Notes: generated from the sequence alone by a model not told the origin. Numbered from the stretch's first letter, positions 1 through 7,379 are shown. The stretch is 11,102 bases of DNA from Oscillospiraceae bacterium (GCA_015064665.1 SVRU01000084.1:1-11102); one strand, 5' to 3'. Made by a program: numbers and translations.

Positions 1-626
1 CCTTTATCCGCATCTGCACCGAAGGATATCATTGCGCGGCACAGCTTTCTGAGTCTTGGCGAGGGATAAAGGCTTTGCTCCTTGCCGCCGTGATAGAGAA
101 CTATTACGTAGTCGCACTCGGACTTTGCGTTGTACACGTCCTCAAGTGTATCGTAAGGGTCGTAGGGTCTTGCACCCATTCTGTTTTCAAGTGCATAACA
201 GTATTCATGCTCACAAACCGCGATTATGGCAATTTTTTTGCCGTTATGCTCCATGATGAGATTCTTTCTTGAATCCTCGTAGTTTTCTCCAAATCCTGTA
301 TAGTTAAGTCCGAGTTTTGTCAGTATTTCTTTTGTATCGGTAACACCGGGGATACCGTAATCCATGATATGATTGTTGCTTATCGCGCAATCGGTAGCAC
401 CCATTTTGACAAGCATTTCGGCTGTTTCAAGAGGACCTTTGAGGTTCGGCCCTTTTTTATTGATAGGAGTTTCTTTTTCGGTAAGCGCACATTCAAGGTT
501 TACAAGAACTCTGTCAGAGTCGCGGAATACCTCGGGTGTGTCACCGAAAAGTGCTTTTACGTCACGCGAGCGAAATAAATCCGCGGAATAGGTGGTTGAA
601 ACGTCACCGCATATAGATAATCTCAT
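1..626 (-). CDS. CapA-family metallophosphoesterase-like protein, partial (C-terminus beyond window)
   Basis: The first 208 residues are visible; the reading frame runs off the left edge. They match the CapA/PgsA capsule-synthesis family (PF09587), a calcineurin-like phosphoesterase fold. Visible motifs are GD at residues 7-8, NLE at 43-45, SNNHIMDYG at 83-91 (the metal-site NNH signature) and YHGGKE at 178-183. CapA proteins are linked to poly-gamma-glutamate capsule export or anchoring, but many relatives have no known role. This one begins directly with the first beta strand and has no signal peptide or membrane segment, unlike secreted CapA, so a cytoplasmic phosphoesterase or hydrolase is more likely than capsule synthesis. 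The ATG at 626 has an AAAGGA ribosome binding site at 634-639. It lies 28 nt downstream of the third iron-sulfur gene, with no terminator between them, so it is probably the last or a late gene of that operon. Family assignment is firm; the reaction is unknown. Confidence 0.85.
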   Translation of the reverse strand, partial: MRLSICGDVSTTYSADLFRSRDVKALFGDTPEVFRDSDRVLVNLECALTEKETPINKKGPNLKGPLETAEMLVKMGATDCAISNNHIMDYGIPGVTDTKEILTKLGLNYTGFGENYEDSRKNLIMEHNGKKIAIIAVCEHEYCYALENRMGARPYDPYDTLEDVYNAKSECDYVIVLYHGGKEQSLYPSPRLRKLCRAMISFGADADK

Positions 627-654
627 ATTAAAATCCTTTCAGCACAGTACAGGA

Positions 655-1626
655 TTACTTGGTAAAGTCCCAATCTTTTTCACGTTTGAGTGTTTCAAAC
701 TGTTTTGTAGAAAGCTTCCAATCTTCATTCTGCCTGAATTTTTTATTGAATTTGCGTGTAAGAACTCCCTTTTCTTCAAGGTGGATATAGCAAGCTCTGT
801 CGCAAGCTCTACCGCATATTGAGGTTCTGTAATAGTGCTTTGCGGGGGGATAGAAATAAATGTTGTTAAGTATTTCTCTTGCCCCCTCGCTGTCAAACTC
901 TGCAGTTCCGTTGATTATATCAAGGCGGTTGTCAAATCCCAGAAAAGCTTCGGGGGGCATAAAGGGGTTCTTGCTTCCGTTTGCACCGTTGTAGTATACC
1001 GAGCAGCGCCACGTGTCAAGTATTCCGTCATCGCTTATCGCTTTGCCGGGGCATGCCTTTATACACTCACCGCACTTATCGCAAAGAGAAGGAGTGAGAA
1101 TGGCATCGGGCTCAATTTCAGCATCGGTAAGAATGAAGCAATATCTGATAAATGGACCGAACTCGGGGGTGATGAGGGAATTTATCATACTGCGCTCGCC
1201 AAGTCCGCACATTACCGCGGTATTCAAAAAGTCAAGCTGATTTTCAGCCTTTACACCGCGTACTACGTCGGTATAGTCAACCTCGGGGTTTGTAGCTTCA
1301 GCATCGTTCATGATGAGCTGATTTTTTCTTTGAGGAATTGCTTCAAATCCCTCTTCTTCAATAAGGTTTGCCACGTTGATAAGGGCGAGCGGCATAACCG
1401 TTTCTTCAAGGTTTTCAACACCCATTGTGGTGTACTGATAATATGTCGTACCCTCTTCGACACCTCTGTAAATACCTCTTAATACTCTGAATCCGAGAGC
1501 AATAACAGTTTTTGTCTCCGGGAAAATTTTGAATATAGCGTCGTCGCTTGAAAATCTGTCAGCACTGGCAAATCTGACAAGGTCCGCATCAAAGCGTTCA
1601 GCGCATTCGATTATTCTTTTCTTCAT
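655..1626 (-). CDS. QueG/reductive dehalogenase-like 4Fe-4S protein (paralog 1 of 3)
   Basis: 323 residues, third in transcription order. The N-terminal half resembles the corrinoid-binding part of the COG1600 (QueG)/RdhA superfamily. It has a VIALGFRVLRGIYRG strand-turn segment near 41-55 and a CGLGERS motif at 140-146, followed by TPEFGPFIRYCFILTDAEIE. A classical CxxCxxCxxxCP ferredoxin motif uses C182, C185, C188 and C192. C208 sits in a WRCSVYY segment that corresponds to the RCxxY of QueG, and C271, C275 and C279 form a CxxxCxxxC group, so two clusters are plausible. The HEAT-repeat tail of true QueG is absent. Its ATG overlaps the stop of the preceding gene (ATGA), and AAAGGAG at 1638-1644 is the ribosome binding site. 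A redox enzyme or electron-transfer protein, possibly cobalamin-dependent, is likely. The substrate is unknown, and with three copies in a row a housekeeping queuosine role is unlikely. Confidence 0.85.
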   Translation of the reverse strand: MKKRIIECAERFDADLVRFASADRFSSDDAIFKIFPETKTVIALGFRVLRGIYRGVEEGTTYYQYTTMGVENLEETVMPLALINVANLIEEEGFEAIPQRKNQLIMNDAEATNPEVDYTDVVRGVKAENQLDFLNTAVMCGLGERSMINSLITPEFGPFIRYCFILTDAEIEPDAILTPSLCDKCGECIKACPGKAISDDGILDTWRCSVYYNGANGSKNPFMPPEAFLGFDNRLDIINGTAEFDSEGAREILNNIYFYPPAKHYYRTSICGRACDRACYIHLEEKGVLTRKFNKKFRQNEDWKLSTKQFETLKREKDWDFTK

Positions 1627-2525
1627 ATCTTGTGGATCTCCTTTAAGTGCTTATAGCATACGGTTTCACAGCTTTTGGAGCAAAGGCATGGAACGTAACC
1701 GAAATGCGTATTTGGCAGGAATTTAAGGCTTGGATAAATTTCGTTTGCACTCTCCTTGTCAAAGCGTTTATCACCGTTAAGAATTGCCTCGCGCTCGGGG
1801 TTATCCTTCAAAAAATCCTCGGTCATAAACGGATTTGACTTGTGCGCACCTCTGTAATAGACGCTGCACTGCCAGGTGTCAACGCCGTCATCGGATATAG
1901 CCTTACCGGGACATGCGTTCTTGCAAGCACCGCATTTGTCGCAAAGGTCCTCGGTGAATGGCTCGTCAAACTCAAGCGGCATGTCGGTTATTATGTAAAC
2001 AAATCTCATGTACGTGCCGTATTTCGGAACTATAACCTTGTTATGAAGCCCCGCTTTTCCAAGACCGCATACCTCTGCCGCCTTGTTGTAATCAATTATA
2101 ACGTCGGGGGCGGGCTTGCCGTCCTCAACCGGACTTGCAAACACAAGCTCGTATGTTCTTGAAACCTCTGGGTTGGTGCTTTTATCTCCCTTGATTTTAA
2201 ATCCGGGAATGCTTCTTTGAAGACAAGCATCGTATCCCTCGTCTTCAATGAGTCTGCCCATTTTGAAAAGGAATATCTCAGCGAAGGATTCATCAATGTA
2301 TTTTACTCCAAGATTGGTGTAGTTATAGTACTGTCTTTCGGCATCCATAGCATTATAAAGTCCGCGCGGAACTTTTATACCGAATCCAATTATGGATTTT
2401 GCTTTAGGAAGAATAGAGAAGGGGCTTCTCTGCGGGTCTTCGCCTCTTAAAAGCTCAACGTTTCCGATACCGCATATTGTTGCACCAAACTCTTTAGCCT
2501 TTTGTTTTATGTATTCGCTAGTCAT
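1623..2525 (-). CDS. QueG/reductive dehalogenase-like 4Fe-4S protein (paralog 2 of 3)
   Basis: 300 residues, the shortest of the three tandem paralogs and second in transcription order. It shares their layout: an AKSIIGFGIKVPRGLYN segment near 42-58, an RQYYNYTNLG stretch, CGLGKAG at 153-159, then a YGTYMRFVYIITDMPLE segment. Cluster one is C195, C198, C201 and C205 followed by Pro. C220 lies in a WQCSVYY segment. The second group C280, C282, C286 and C290 has spacing CxCxxxCxxxC, close to the QueG second-cluster pattern but without the following Pro. The protein stops about ten residues after the last cysteine, so no C-terminal domain exists. AAGGAG at 2534-2539 overlaps the stop codon of the upstream gene 12 nt away, and its own stop overlaps the next start by 4 nt, indicating translational coupling. 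Electron transfer or reduction of an unknown substrate is inferred. Confidence 0.85.
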   Translation of the reverse strand: MTSEYIKQKAKEFGATICGIGNVELLRGEDPQRSPFSILPKAKSIIGFGIKVPRGLYNAMDAERQYYNYTNLGVKYIDESFAEIFLFKMGRLIEDEGYDACLQRSIPGFKIKGDKSTNPEVSRTYELVFASPVEDGKPAPDVIIDYNKAAEVCGLGKAGLHNKVIVPKYGTYMRFVYIITDMPLEFDEPFTEDLCDKCGACKNACPGKAISDDGVDTWQCSVYYRGAHKSNPFMTEDFLKDNPEREAILNGDKRFDKESANEIYPSLKFLPNTHFGYVPCLCSKSCETVCYKHLKEIHKI

Positions 2526-2537
2526 CTCGGTATCTCC

Positions 2538-3617
2538 TTATCTATCCATTTTCCAAGCTTTTTTGGTTCTGAGGGGTTCTTTAAATCTGCCTTCCATGCA
2601 GCCGCCCTTCTTTTCGAGCATGCTTACACATGCGCGAATACAGCCGCCGCATTTAGCCATGTTATATCCAACCCAGCTCGGGAAGTACTTTTCAAGAGCT
2701 GCATAAACGTTTGTAACAGATTTTTCGTTAGCCTCAGCTCCCGGCTTTTCCAGAACGTCTATAAGACCGCCTTCGTTTTTGTCAAATACTTCCTTCGGAA
2801 CGAAGGGATTGTAGTATCTTCCGCCGTGTGTATAGAATGCATAGCAACGCCACATATCGATATCGCCCCACTCGCAGATCTTTCCCGCAAGGTTGACGGT
2901 CTTCTTCATATCCGAGTTAATTGGGGGAATGCAGCCGCCGGGACACTCTCTGACACATGCGCCGCACTTTCTGCAAAGCGGCTCGCCTGAATACATTTCG
3001 TCGTATTCAAGCTCTGCATCGGTGAATATGAACGCTACGCGCTGAAGAGGACCAAACTCAGGCGTCAGTAGCATTTTGCTCCAACCAATCTCACCAAGAC
3101 CGCAGGCAACCGCCGCAAGTCTGAATTGGAACTGAAGATCCGGCGGAACCTTATCCTCGGATACCTCTCTTGTGAACTGAACGCTCCTGTGGTGAGCCGT
3201 TTTTCCTTTTGCGTGCTTACTTACTTCTATTTGTTCCTCGGGTGAAATTGTGTTTCCGGGGCTTCCGTCCATATCAGAAACAATACCTCTTGCACCTGTG
3301 TTTCTGTAAACGACAGCCTCGTATCCTGCGTCTTCAATTACACGTCCGACGTGGTGAAGCACCGCAGGTGCATAAATTTCATTGATTCCGCCGTAAGCCA
3401 TAGACGGATACTGATAGAATTGCGTACCTTCTTCAATTCCGCGCTGAACTCCTCTCGGAATTCTGAATGCAAAGGCGATGATACTCTTTGCACCGGGAAA
3501 AAGATATCTCGGGTCCATTTCCTTGGGCGCGCCCTCGAAACGTGACATAGGCGCGATTCCGCATTTGTCGGCTCCTGCTTCATAAGCCGCCTTTTTAATC
3601 ATTTCACTTGTTAACAT
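2538..3617 (-). CDS. QueG/reductive dehalogenase-like 4Fe-4S protein (paralog 3 of 3, operon leader)
   Basis: 359 residues from the ATG at 3617, the first and longest of the three paralogs. The N-terminus (IAPMSRFEGAPKE, then FPGAKSIIAFAFRIPRG at about 40-56) is the most typical of the COG1600 family. CGLGEIGWSKMLLTPEFGP at 172-190 matches the AGLGWIGK-like segment of QueG/RdhA proteins. Cluster one is C215, C218, C221 and C225 followed by Pro, with extra cysteines at 229 and 248. C258 is in a WRCYAFY segment. The second group is C323, C326 and C330 (CxxCxxxC), with C340 after it. An insert at about 110-160, absent from the siblings, accounts for part of the extra length. A longer in-frame start at 3662 is possible, but GGAGG at 3622-3626 fits the start at 3617. 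Likely a redox enzyme with two iron-sulfur clusters and perhaps a corrinoid; substrate unknown. It is divergent from the AraC-type regulator. Confidence 0.85.
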   Translation of the reverse strand: MLTSEMIKKAAYEAGADKCGIAPMSRFEGAPKEMDPRYLFPGAKSIIAFAFRIPRGVQRGIEEGTQFYQYPSMAYGGINEIYAPAVLHHVGRVIEDAGYEAVVYRNTGARGIVSDMDGSPGNTISPEEQIEVSKHAKGKTAHHRSVQFTREVSEDKVPPDLQFQFRLAAVACGLGEIGWSKMLLTPEFGPLQRVAFIFTDAELEYDEMYSGEPLCRKCGACVRECPGGCIPPINSDMKKTVNLAGKICEWGDIDMWRCYAFYTHGGRYYNPFVPKEVFDKNEGGLIDVLEKPGAEANEKSVTNVYAALEKYFPSWVGYNMAKCGGCIRACVSMLEKKGGCMEGRFKEPLRTKKAWKMDR

Positions 3618-3621
3618 ACAT

Positions 3622-3626
3622 CCTCC
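3622..3626 (-). promoter_or_regulatory. Ribosome binding site deciding the start of the operon leader
   Basis: GGAGG on the minus strand, 4 nt before the ATG at 3617. An upstream in-frame codon at 3662 has no such site, and the 15 extra residues it would add are low-complexity and absent from the two sibling proteins. This favours the shorter protein. Confidence 0.75.
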
Positions 3627-3677
3627 AAATTTGTTAAGGAAATTTTTATTATTCGAAGTCAATAGCTGTTTTACATA

Positions 3678-3706
3678 TTGACTATATCACAAATCGATGA
3701 TATAAT
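3678..3706 (+). promoter_or_regulatory. Sigma-A promoter of the AraC-family regulator gene
   Basis: The -35 TTGACT (3678-3683) and -10 TATAAT (3701-3706) are separated by exactly 17 nt. Transcription should begin near 3713, giving a leader of about 43 nt. The TTG of the -35 box is in frame with the regulator and could be mistaken for a start codon, but a start upstream of the transcription start cannot be used from this promoter. Confidence 0.8.
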
Positions 3707-3709
3707 CTA
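3681..3709 (-). promoter_or_regulatory. Tentative promoter of the iron-sulfur operon
   Basis: On the minus strand a TATAGT -10 (3681-3686) lies 17 nt from a weak -35, TAGATT (3704-3709). A better -35-like TTGACT at 3657-3662 has no acceptable -10 at the right distance. If correct, this promoter overlaps the regulator promoter almost completely, in the opposite direction. The weak -35 would fit a promoter that needs an activator. Confidence 0.3.
3683..3704. promoter_or_regulatory. Inverted-repeat candidate operator in the divergent promoter region
   Basis: TATATCA (3683-3689) and TGATATA (3698-3704) form a perfect 7-bp inverted repeat with an 8-nt spacer. It fills the spacer of the regulator promoter and covers the -10 to -35 region of the tentative opposing promoter. 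A bound protein would block the regulator promoter and could affect the operon. The natural candidate is the adjacent AraC-family protein, although that family usually binds direct repeats, so another dimeric repressor is possible. I see no second copy in the other intergenic regions of the window. Confidence 0.45.
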
Positions 3710-3744
3710 TAATAAATGTAACGAAAAATATAACAAATCAAACA

Positions 3745-3750
3745 CGGAGG
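3745..3750 (+). promoter_or_regulatory. Ribosome binding site deciding the regulator start
   Basis: CGGAGG, 5 nt before the ATG at 3756. It selects this codon over the in-frame TTG at 3678, which is part of the promoter -35 box. Confidence 0.8.
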
Positions 3751-3755
3751 GCAAA

Positions 3756-4604
3756 ATGCAGCTTTATGAAATAAATCCGCATATCCGATACGGAAGAATA
3801 CATAAAACATCATTTAAGGTAAGGACGGATATAAGTATTTGTTATGATGCAAGACTTTTTTTCTTTGAAAACACAGAGGGAAGTATCAACCTGAATGGGA
3901 AAAAATATCCTATCACAAACAAAACAGCGGTATACCTTCCGCCGCTTCAGAAATACACAATAAGCGTTGATTTTAAGGAGGAAACAAGGGTAATAATTAC
4001 CGACTTTGACCTGATAGTTCAGTATGCAGACATAAAGTCTTCGCTCGGAACTGCAAATCCCTTGAATTTTGACCCGACTCTTTCACCCAAATACGAGCTT
4101 CCAAAGGAGCTTAGTATGCCGATAATAAAGCAGAGTCCGGAAATAACCGCCTATATAACTCAGTGCGCGAAAAATTTCAGCGAAAAGAATCCGCTTTACA
4201 GAGAGCGTTCATCGGCGTTTTTGAAGCTTTGTCTTTTGGAGCTCGTCCATCAAAGTATCGGAAATAATCAGTCCGCCTTGTGTACCGAAATACTCGATTA
4301 TATACATAAAAATTACGCAGATACCGCTCTTACAAACGAGCAGATAGCCGAGCGATTCAATTATCATTCCTATCACCTAAACCGAGTTATAAAGCGCGAA
4401 ACGGGAAAATCTCTACGCTCGTATATTATATTTTATCGACTTGAAATGGCAAAAAACTATCTTCTTACTACATCGTATAACGTGTCGGAAATAGCTTTCA
4501 GAACGGGATTTTGTTCATCGGCACATTTTATAAAGATATTCCGTGAGAAAAACGGAATGACCCCTAAGGATTACAGAAAACATCGCTTGCACACCGAGAT
4601 ATAA
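3756..4604 (+). CDS. AraC-family transcriptional regulator
   Basis: 282 residues. The N-terminal ~170 residues form a cupin-like sensing domain: a beta-rich stretch with LFFFENTEGSINLNGKKYPI at about 35-54, then AVYLPPLQKYTI. The C-terminal ~100 residues are the twin helix-turn-helix AraC domain (HTH_18). The first helix-turn-helix lies near 193-217 (LTNEQIAERFNYHSYHLNRV). The second is near 242-272 (NVSEIAFRTGFCSSAHFIKIF), followed by the conserved MTPKDYR ending. Such regulators usually sense a sugar or other small molecule and activate nearby genes. This gene is divergent from the iron-sulfur operon and upstream of, and in the same direction as, the glycosidase-like gene, so either or both may be targets. 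The inverted repeat in its own promoter suggests autoregulation. Ligand unknown. Confidence 0.9.
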   Translation: MQLYEINPHIRYGRIHKTSFKVRTDISICYDARLFFFENTEGSINLNGKKYPITNKTAVYLPPLQKYTISVDFKEETRVIITDFDLIVQYADIKSSLGTANPLNFDPTLSPKYELPKELSMPIIKQSPEITAYITQCAKNFSEKNPLYRERSSAFLKLCLLELVHQSIGNNQSALCTEILDYIHKNYADTALTNEQIAERFNYHSYHLNRVIKRETGKSLRSYIIFYRLEMAKNYLLTTSYNVSEIAFRTGFCSSAHFIKIFREKNGMTPKDYRKHRLHTEI

Positions 4605-4648
4605 TTTAATATTGTTTAAAAACTGCGAAATAAAAACAAAATAGTTTA

Positions 4649-4677
4649 TTTTATGCCATATAAACAAATGCTATAAT
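4649..4677 (+). promoter_or_regulatory. Extended -10 promoter of the glycosidase-like gene
   Basis: A perfect TATAAT at 4672-4677 is preceded by TGC (extended -10). The -35 at 17-nt spacing is poor (TTTTAT, 4649-4654), which an extended -10 can compensate for, or which may reflect a need for an activator. No convincing terminator separates it from the regulator gene, so read-through is possible. Confidence 0.55.
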
Positions 4678-4709
4678 TAAATAAAAATTTAAAATATCGG
4701 AGAGAAAAA

Positions 4710-7334
4710 ATGAGTGTAATTTTCGAGACAAAATATTTGAGATATGAAATAAACGATTGCGGTCAAAACAGCGCCTTTATTACCTGCGGCGCTGAAAACA
4801 GAATAATAAAAGGTCCTGCCGCAAAGGTGATAAACGCAGATAAATCAGAGGTTATATCTACGTCGGCAGCTTATTCTGACGGAATACTTGTTTTGGGATT
4901 TGAGGACGGTACCGAAGCCCGCGTAATATGCGACGAGAATGAGGAATATATAACCTTTACCTTGAAGAGTGTTTCGCGCGAGGATTTTCATGCGATATCA
5001 TTTCTTAACATTTTGCTTTCGGAGAATAGGTCTGATTATCAGGCGGTAATGATCGGCATGACCCTTTCTACTCATATGAAAGAGCATCCCGGCGACAACG
5101 TGAATCTTGTTGCATCGGCCTATCCTCATATAGGACTTTATTCAACACCGAGAAGTCCGTATCCTGCAAAGGCGGCTTTTTTTGCCGCACCTGTTGACAG
5201 AGTACGTGAAATTGAACGTCATATCCTTGATGAAATTCCTGACGGTGAAATTCCGAAATCGAAGCTTGGCGGTCCTTATGCCGACGTTTGTGCAGAAGAG
5301 GCGCGCGGAGATTATTTCATACTTATGACCGATACGGCAACTCTTGATAACGTTGACAGTATTGTTGCGGATATGAAAAAGCTTGGCTTAACTCAACTGA
5401 ATCTGCATCACTTTACCCATTACCGTCAGGGTGATTTTGAATGTCTATCCGATAAATTCCCGAACGGTGTTAAGGATTTTCGTGCGGTAGTCGATGCTTT
5501 TCACAAGAATGGAATCAAGGTCGGGCTTCAGACATATTCATTCTTTGTTGTTCCCACTTCAAGCTACGTGTCGCCCGTGCCTCATAAGGACCTTGAAATA
5601 ATGAGAGAGTTTACTCTGAAAGAGGACATAGGCTCGGCTGATAACGAGCTCTTCGTCTCGGAATCAACCGACGGAGTCAACAGCATAGAGGGATTTGTTT
5701 ACACAAATTCACCGTATCTTTGGATAGACGATGAGCTTATCAAATTTTCGGTTGCCGAGAACGGCAAATTTACGGTAGTCAAAAGAGGTGCTTACAATAC
5801 CGTTCCGAGTGCGCATAAAAAGGGCTCGTCCGTAAAACAGCTTAAGCAGTATTTTCTTCTTCCGTTTGCCCGCGTCGGCTCTGAGCTTTTCTATGAAATA
5901 GCGCGCAAAACCGCAGAGTTTTACAACGAAAGCGGTGCAGATATGTTCTATCTTGACGCACTTGACGGAACCTTCGTTCTTGACGGAGAAGATTACGTAT
6001 GGTATCACGCAATGGACTTTGTGCGTGAAATGTTCAAATATCTTAAGAGAGATATAATATTCAATTGCTGCTATAATCCTCAGTATACGGGAACCTGGTT
6101 CGTCCGTTCACGTTACGGTGCGGTAGACGTTTCGCTGAATGCACACAGAAGGTATATTGACGCTCACATAAATTACAATAAGAAAACGGCAGAGCGCATG
6201 GGTGTTACGTCAGAGCTTGGTTGGATAGATCTTTTTCCGCAAATCGAAAGAAAGCAGACGGGCTGGCAGTGCGACACCGTTTTTGAAGAGGACCTTGAAT
6301 ATATTTGCGCGAAGGCGTTTGGCACAGGCGCATCGATATCCTTCCTTGAATCCTTCATTGCTCACAAGGACCTTCCGATATTTAAAAAATACTCGCAGAT
6401 TTTGACAAAATACGCGCTTTACAGAGCGCAAAACAAGCCGACAAAGGAAACCGAAAAATATCTTAAGGAGGTCGGCAGCGGAGCCGTCTTAAAGGATGGC
6501 ATCTTATACCGTTCAAAGCTTTATCCGATGATGTTTGAGCAGGGCTTTTATAAAGGCAGCTTCATTAATCCCTTTGAAAAACAAATTCCCACCTTCCGCC
6601 TTGAAGCAATGCGAGCTGCGGATTCGTACGACAGCAAAGAAGCCGTTCTGCTCTGCGATATATGCGAAAATGAGCCGATTTCGAATAAATGCATCAGATT
6701 TGATAAGCCAGTAAGCTCATGCGGAAACAGAGGCGTCGGCGTCTGGTGTAAGGGTGATGGCTCGGGTGCACTCATTTGTATAAATCTCCGCAATTTCGCA
6801 ACAAATAAACAAAAAAGCGCGGAGTATTACATAAAAGCCGATTTTGTAGGATGGAGATATTTTGCCTTTTATAAGGCGCAGAATGCAATTCTGCCAACCG
6901 ACATATATCCGATGAAGGAACTTGAATATACTACCTATACTCAGCTTCAGGATTTTTACGGTTATTACAGAATAAACTTTGATTTCGATGCAATCGACGG
7001 TGTTGATATAACGGTTAACGGTTCTGATAGCGTGTATATGAAGCCCATACGTATGGTACCGCACGTAGAGCCGAGCTGCAAGAATCCAACTCTGAAATTC
7101 GGAGAAAGCAGTATTAAAATATTTACCGAAATTCCGTCTGAATGCAATCTTTATTTTGACGGTGAGAGCTGCGTTGTGACCGATGCCGTCGGCAACGTTC
7201 TTGACAGACCGAGCTACGAGGGCACGCCCGTGGTTTTTTGCGGAGATAATGAGATAAACTTTGAAAGAGAGTCAAACGAGGAGCTTTCGCGTATAAAGCT
7301 TACGGTCGGAGTCGTCGGAGAAAAGCTTCAATAA
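4710..7334 (+). CDS. Uncharacterised TIM-barrel glycosidase-like protein
   Basis: 874 residues with GGAGAG at 4699-4704 as ribosome binding site. Residues 1 to about 195 look like an all-beta N-terminal domain. From about 200 to 570 the order of segments fits a (beta/alpha)8 barrel: DNVDSIVADMKKLGLTQLNLHHF, then VVDAFHKNGIKVGLQTYSFF, then FYNESGADMFYLDALDG at 404-420, RDIIFNCCYN at 447-456, and GVTSELGWIDLF at 498-509. D416 and D419 are the best candidate acidic catalytic residues, because the FYLDALDG segment sits where clan-D and related barrels carry a nucleophile. Residues ~326-378 are an inserted beta module (IDDELIKF, VVKRGAYNT, H..G motifs). Residues ~640-874 are probably C-terminal beta domains. 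There is no signal peptide, so it likely acts on imported oligosaccharides in the cytoplasm. I cannot place it in a numbered glycosidase or lyase family; substrate unknown. Confidence 0.65.
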   Translation: MSVIFETKYLRYEINDCGQNSAFITCGAENRIIKGPAAKVINADKSEVISTSAAYSDGILVLGFEDGTEARVICDENEEYITFTLKSVSREDFHAISFLNILLSENRSDYQAVMIGMTLSTHMKEHPGDNVNLVASAYPHIGLYSTPRSPYPAKAAFFAAPVDRVREIERHILDEIPDGEIPKSKLGGPYADVCAEEARGDYFILMTDTATLDNVDSIVADMKKLGLTQLNLHHFTHYRQGDFECLSDKFPNGVKDFRAVVDAFHKNGIKVGLQTYSFFVVPTSSYVSPVPHKDLEIMREFTLKEDIGSADNELFVSESTDGVNSIEGFVYTNSPYLWIDDELIKFSVAENGKFTVVKRGAYNTVPSAHKKGSSVKQLKQYFLLPFARVGSELFYEIARKTAEFYNESGADMFYLDALDGTFVLDGEDYVWYHAMDFVREMFKYLKRDIIFNCCYNPQYTGTWFVRSRYGAVDVSLNAHRRYIDAHINYNKKTAERMGVTSELGWIDLFPQIERKQTGWQCDTVFEEDLEYICAKAFGTGASISFLESFIAHKDLPIFKKYSQILTKYALYRAQNKPTKETEKYLKEVGSGAVLKDGILYRSKLYPMMFEQGFYKGSFINPFEKQIPTFRLEAMRAADSYDSKEAVLLCDICENEPISNKCIRFDKPVSSCGNRGVGVWCKGDGSGALICINLRNFATNKQKSAEYYIKADFVGWRYFAFYKAQNAILPTDIYPMKELEYTTYTQLQDFYGYYRINFDFDAIDGVDITVNGSDSVYMKPIRMVPHVEPSCKNPTLKFGESSIKIFTEIPSECNLYFDGESCVVTDAVGNVLDRPSYEGTPVVFCGDNEINFERESNEELSRIKLTVGVVGEKLQ

Positions 7335-7379
7335 TTAATTTTTGCTTCTTAATTTTTCTCTTCTTTTAACCAAAAAATA

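Noticed and set aside
835..1482. A 215-residue open frame on the plus strand opposite the first iron-sulfur paralog.
   Set aside because: It is antisense to a gene with clear cysteine motifs, has no ribosome binding site, and gives a low-complexity product with no recognisable domain.
655..3617. The three iron-sulfur genes as true reductive dehalogenases or as queuosine biosynthesis genes.
   Set aside because: There is no Tat signal or RdhB-type anchor gene, no HEAT tail, and no neighbouring queuosine gene; only superfamily membership is supported.
3618..3662. A 15-residue N-terminal extension of the leading iron-sulfur protein.
   Set aside because: There is no ribosome binding site before 3662, and GGAGG sits just before the ATG at 3617.
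3678..3755. An upstream extension of the AraC gene from a TTG codon.
   Set aside because: The TTG is the -35 box of the gene's own promoter and lies before the transcription start; CGGAGG fits the ATG at 3756.
4628..4651. AAATAAA and TTTATTT inverted repeat upstream of the glycosidase-like gene.
   Set aside because: Such pairs arise easily by chance in AT-rich DNA, and it lacks the GC pairs expected of a terminator or a clear operator.
4660..4680. ACAAAT before a TATAAT box, shared with the AraC promoter region, as a common regulator site.
   Set aside because: The distance from ACAAAT to the -10 differs (2 nt against 6 nt), and the motif is short and AT-rich.
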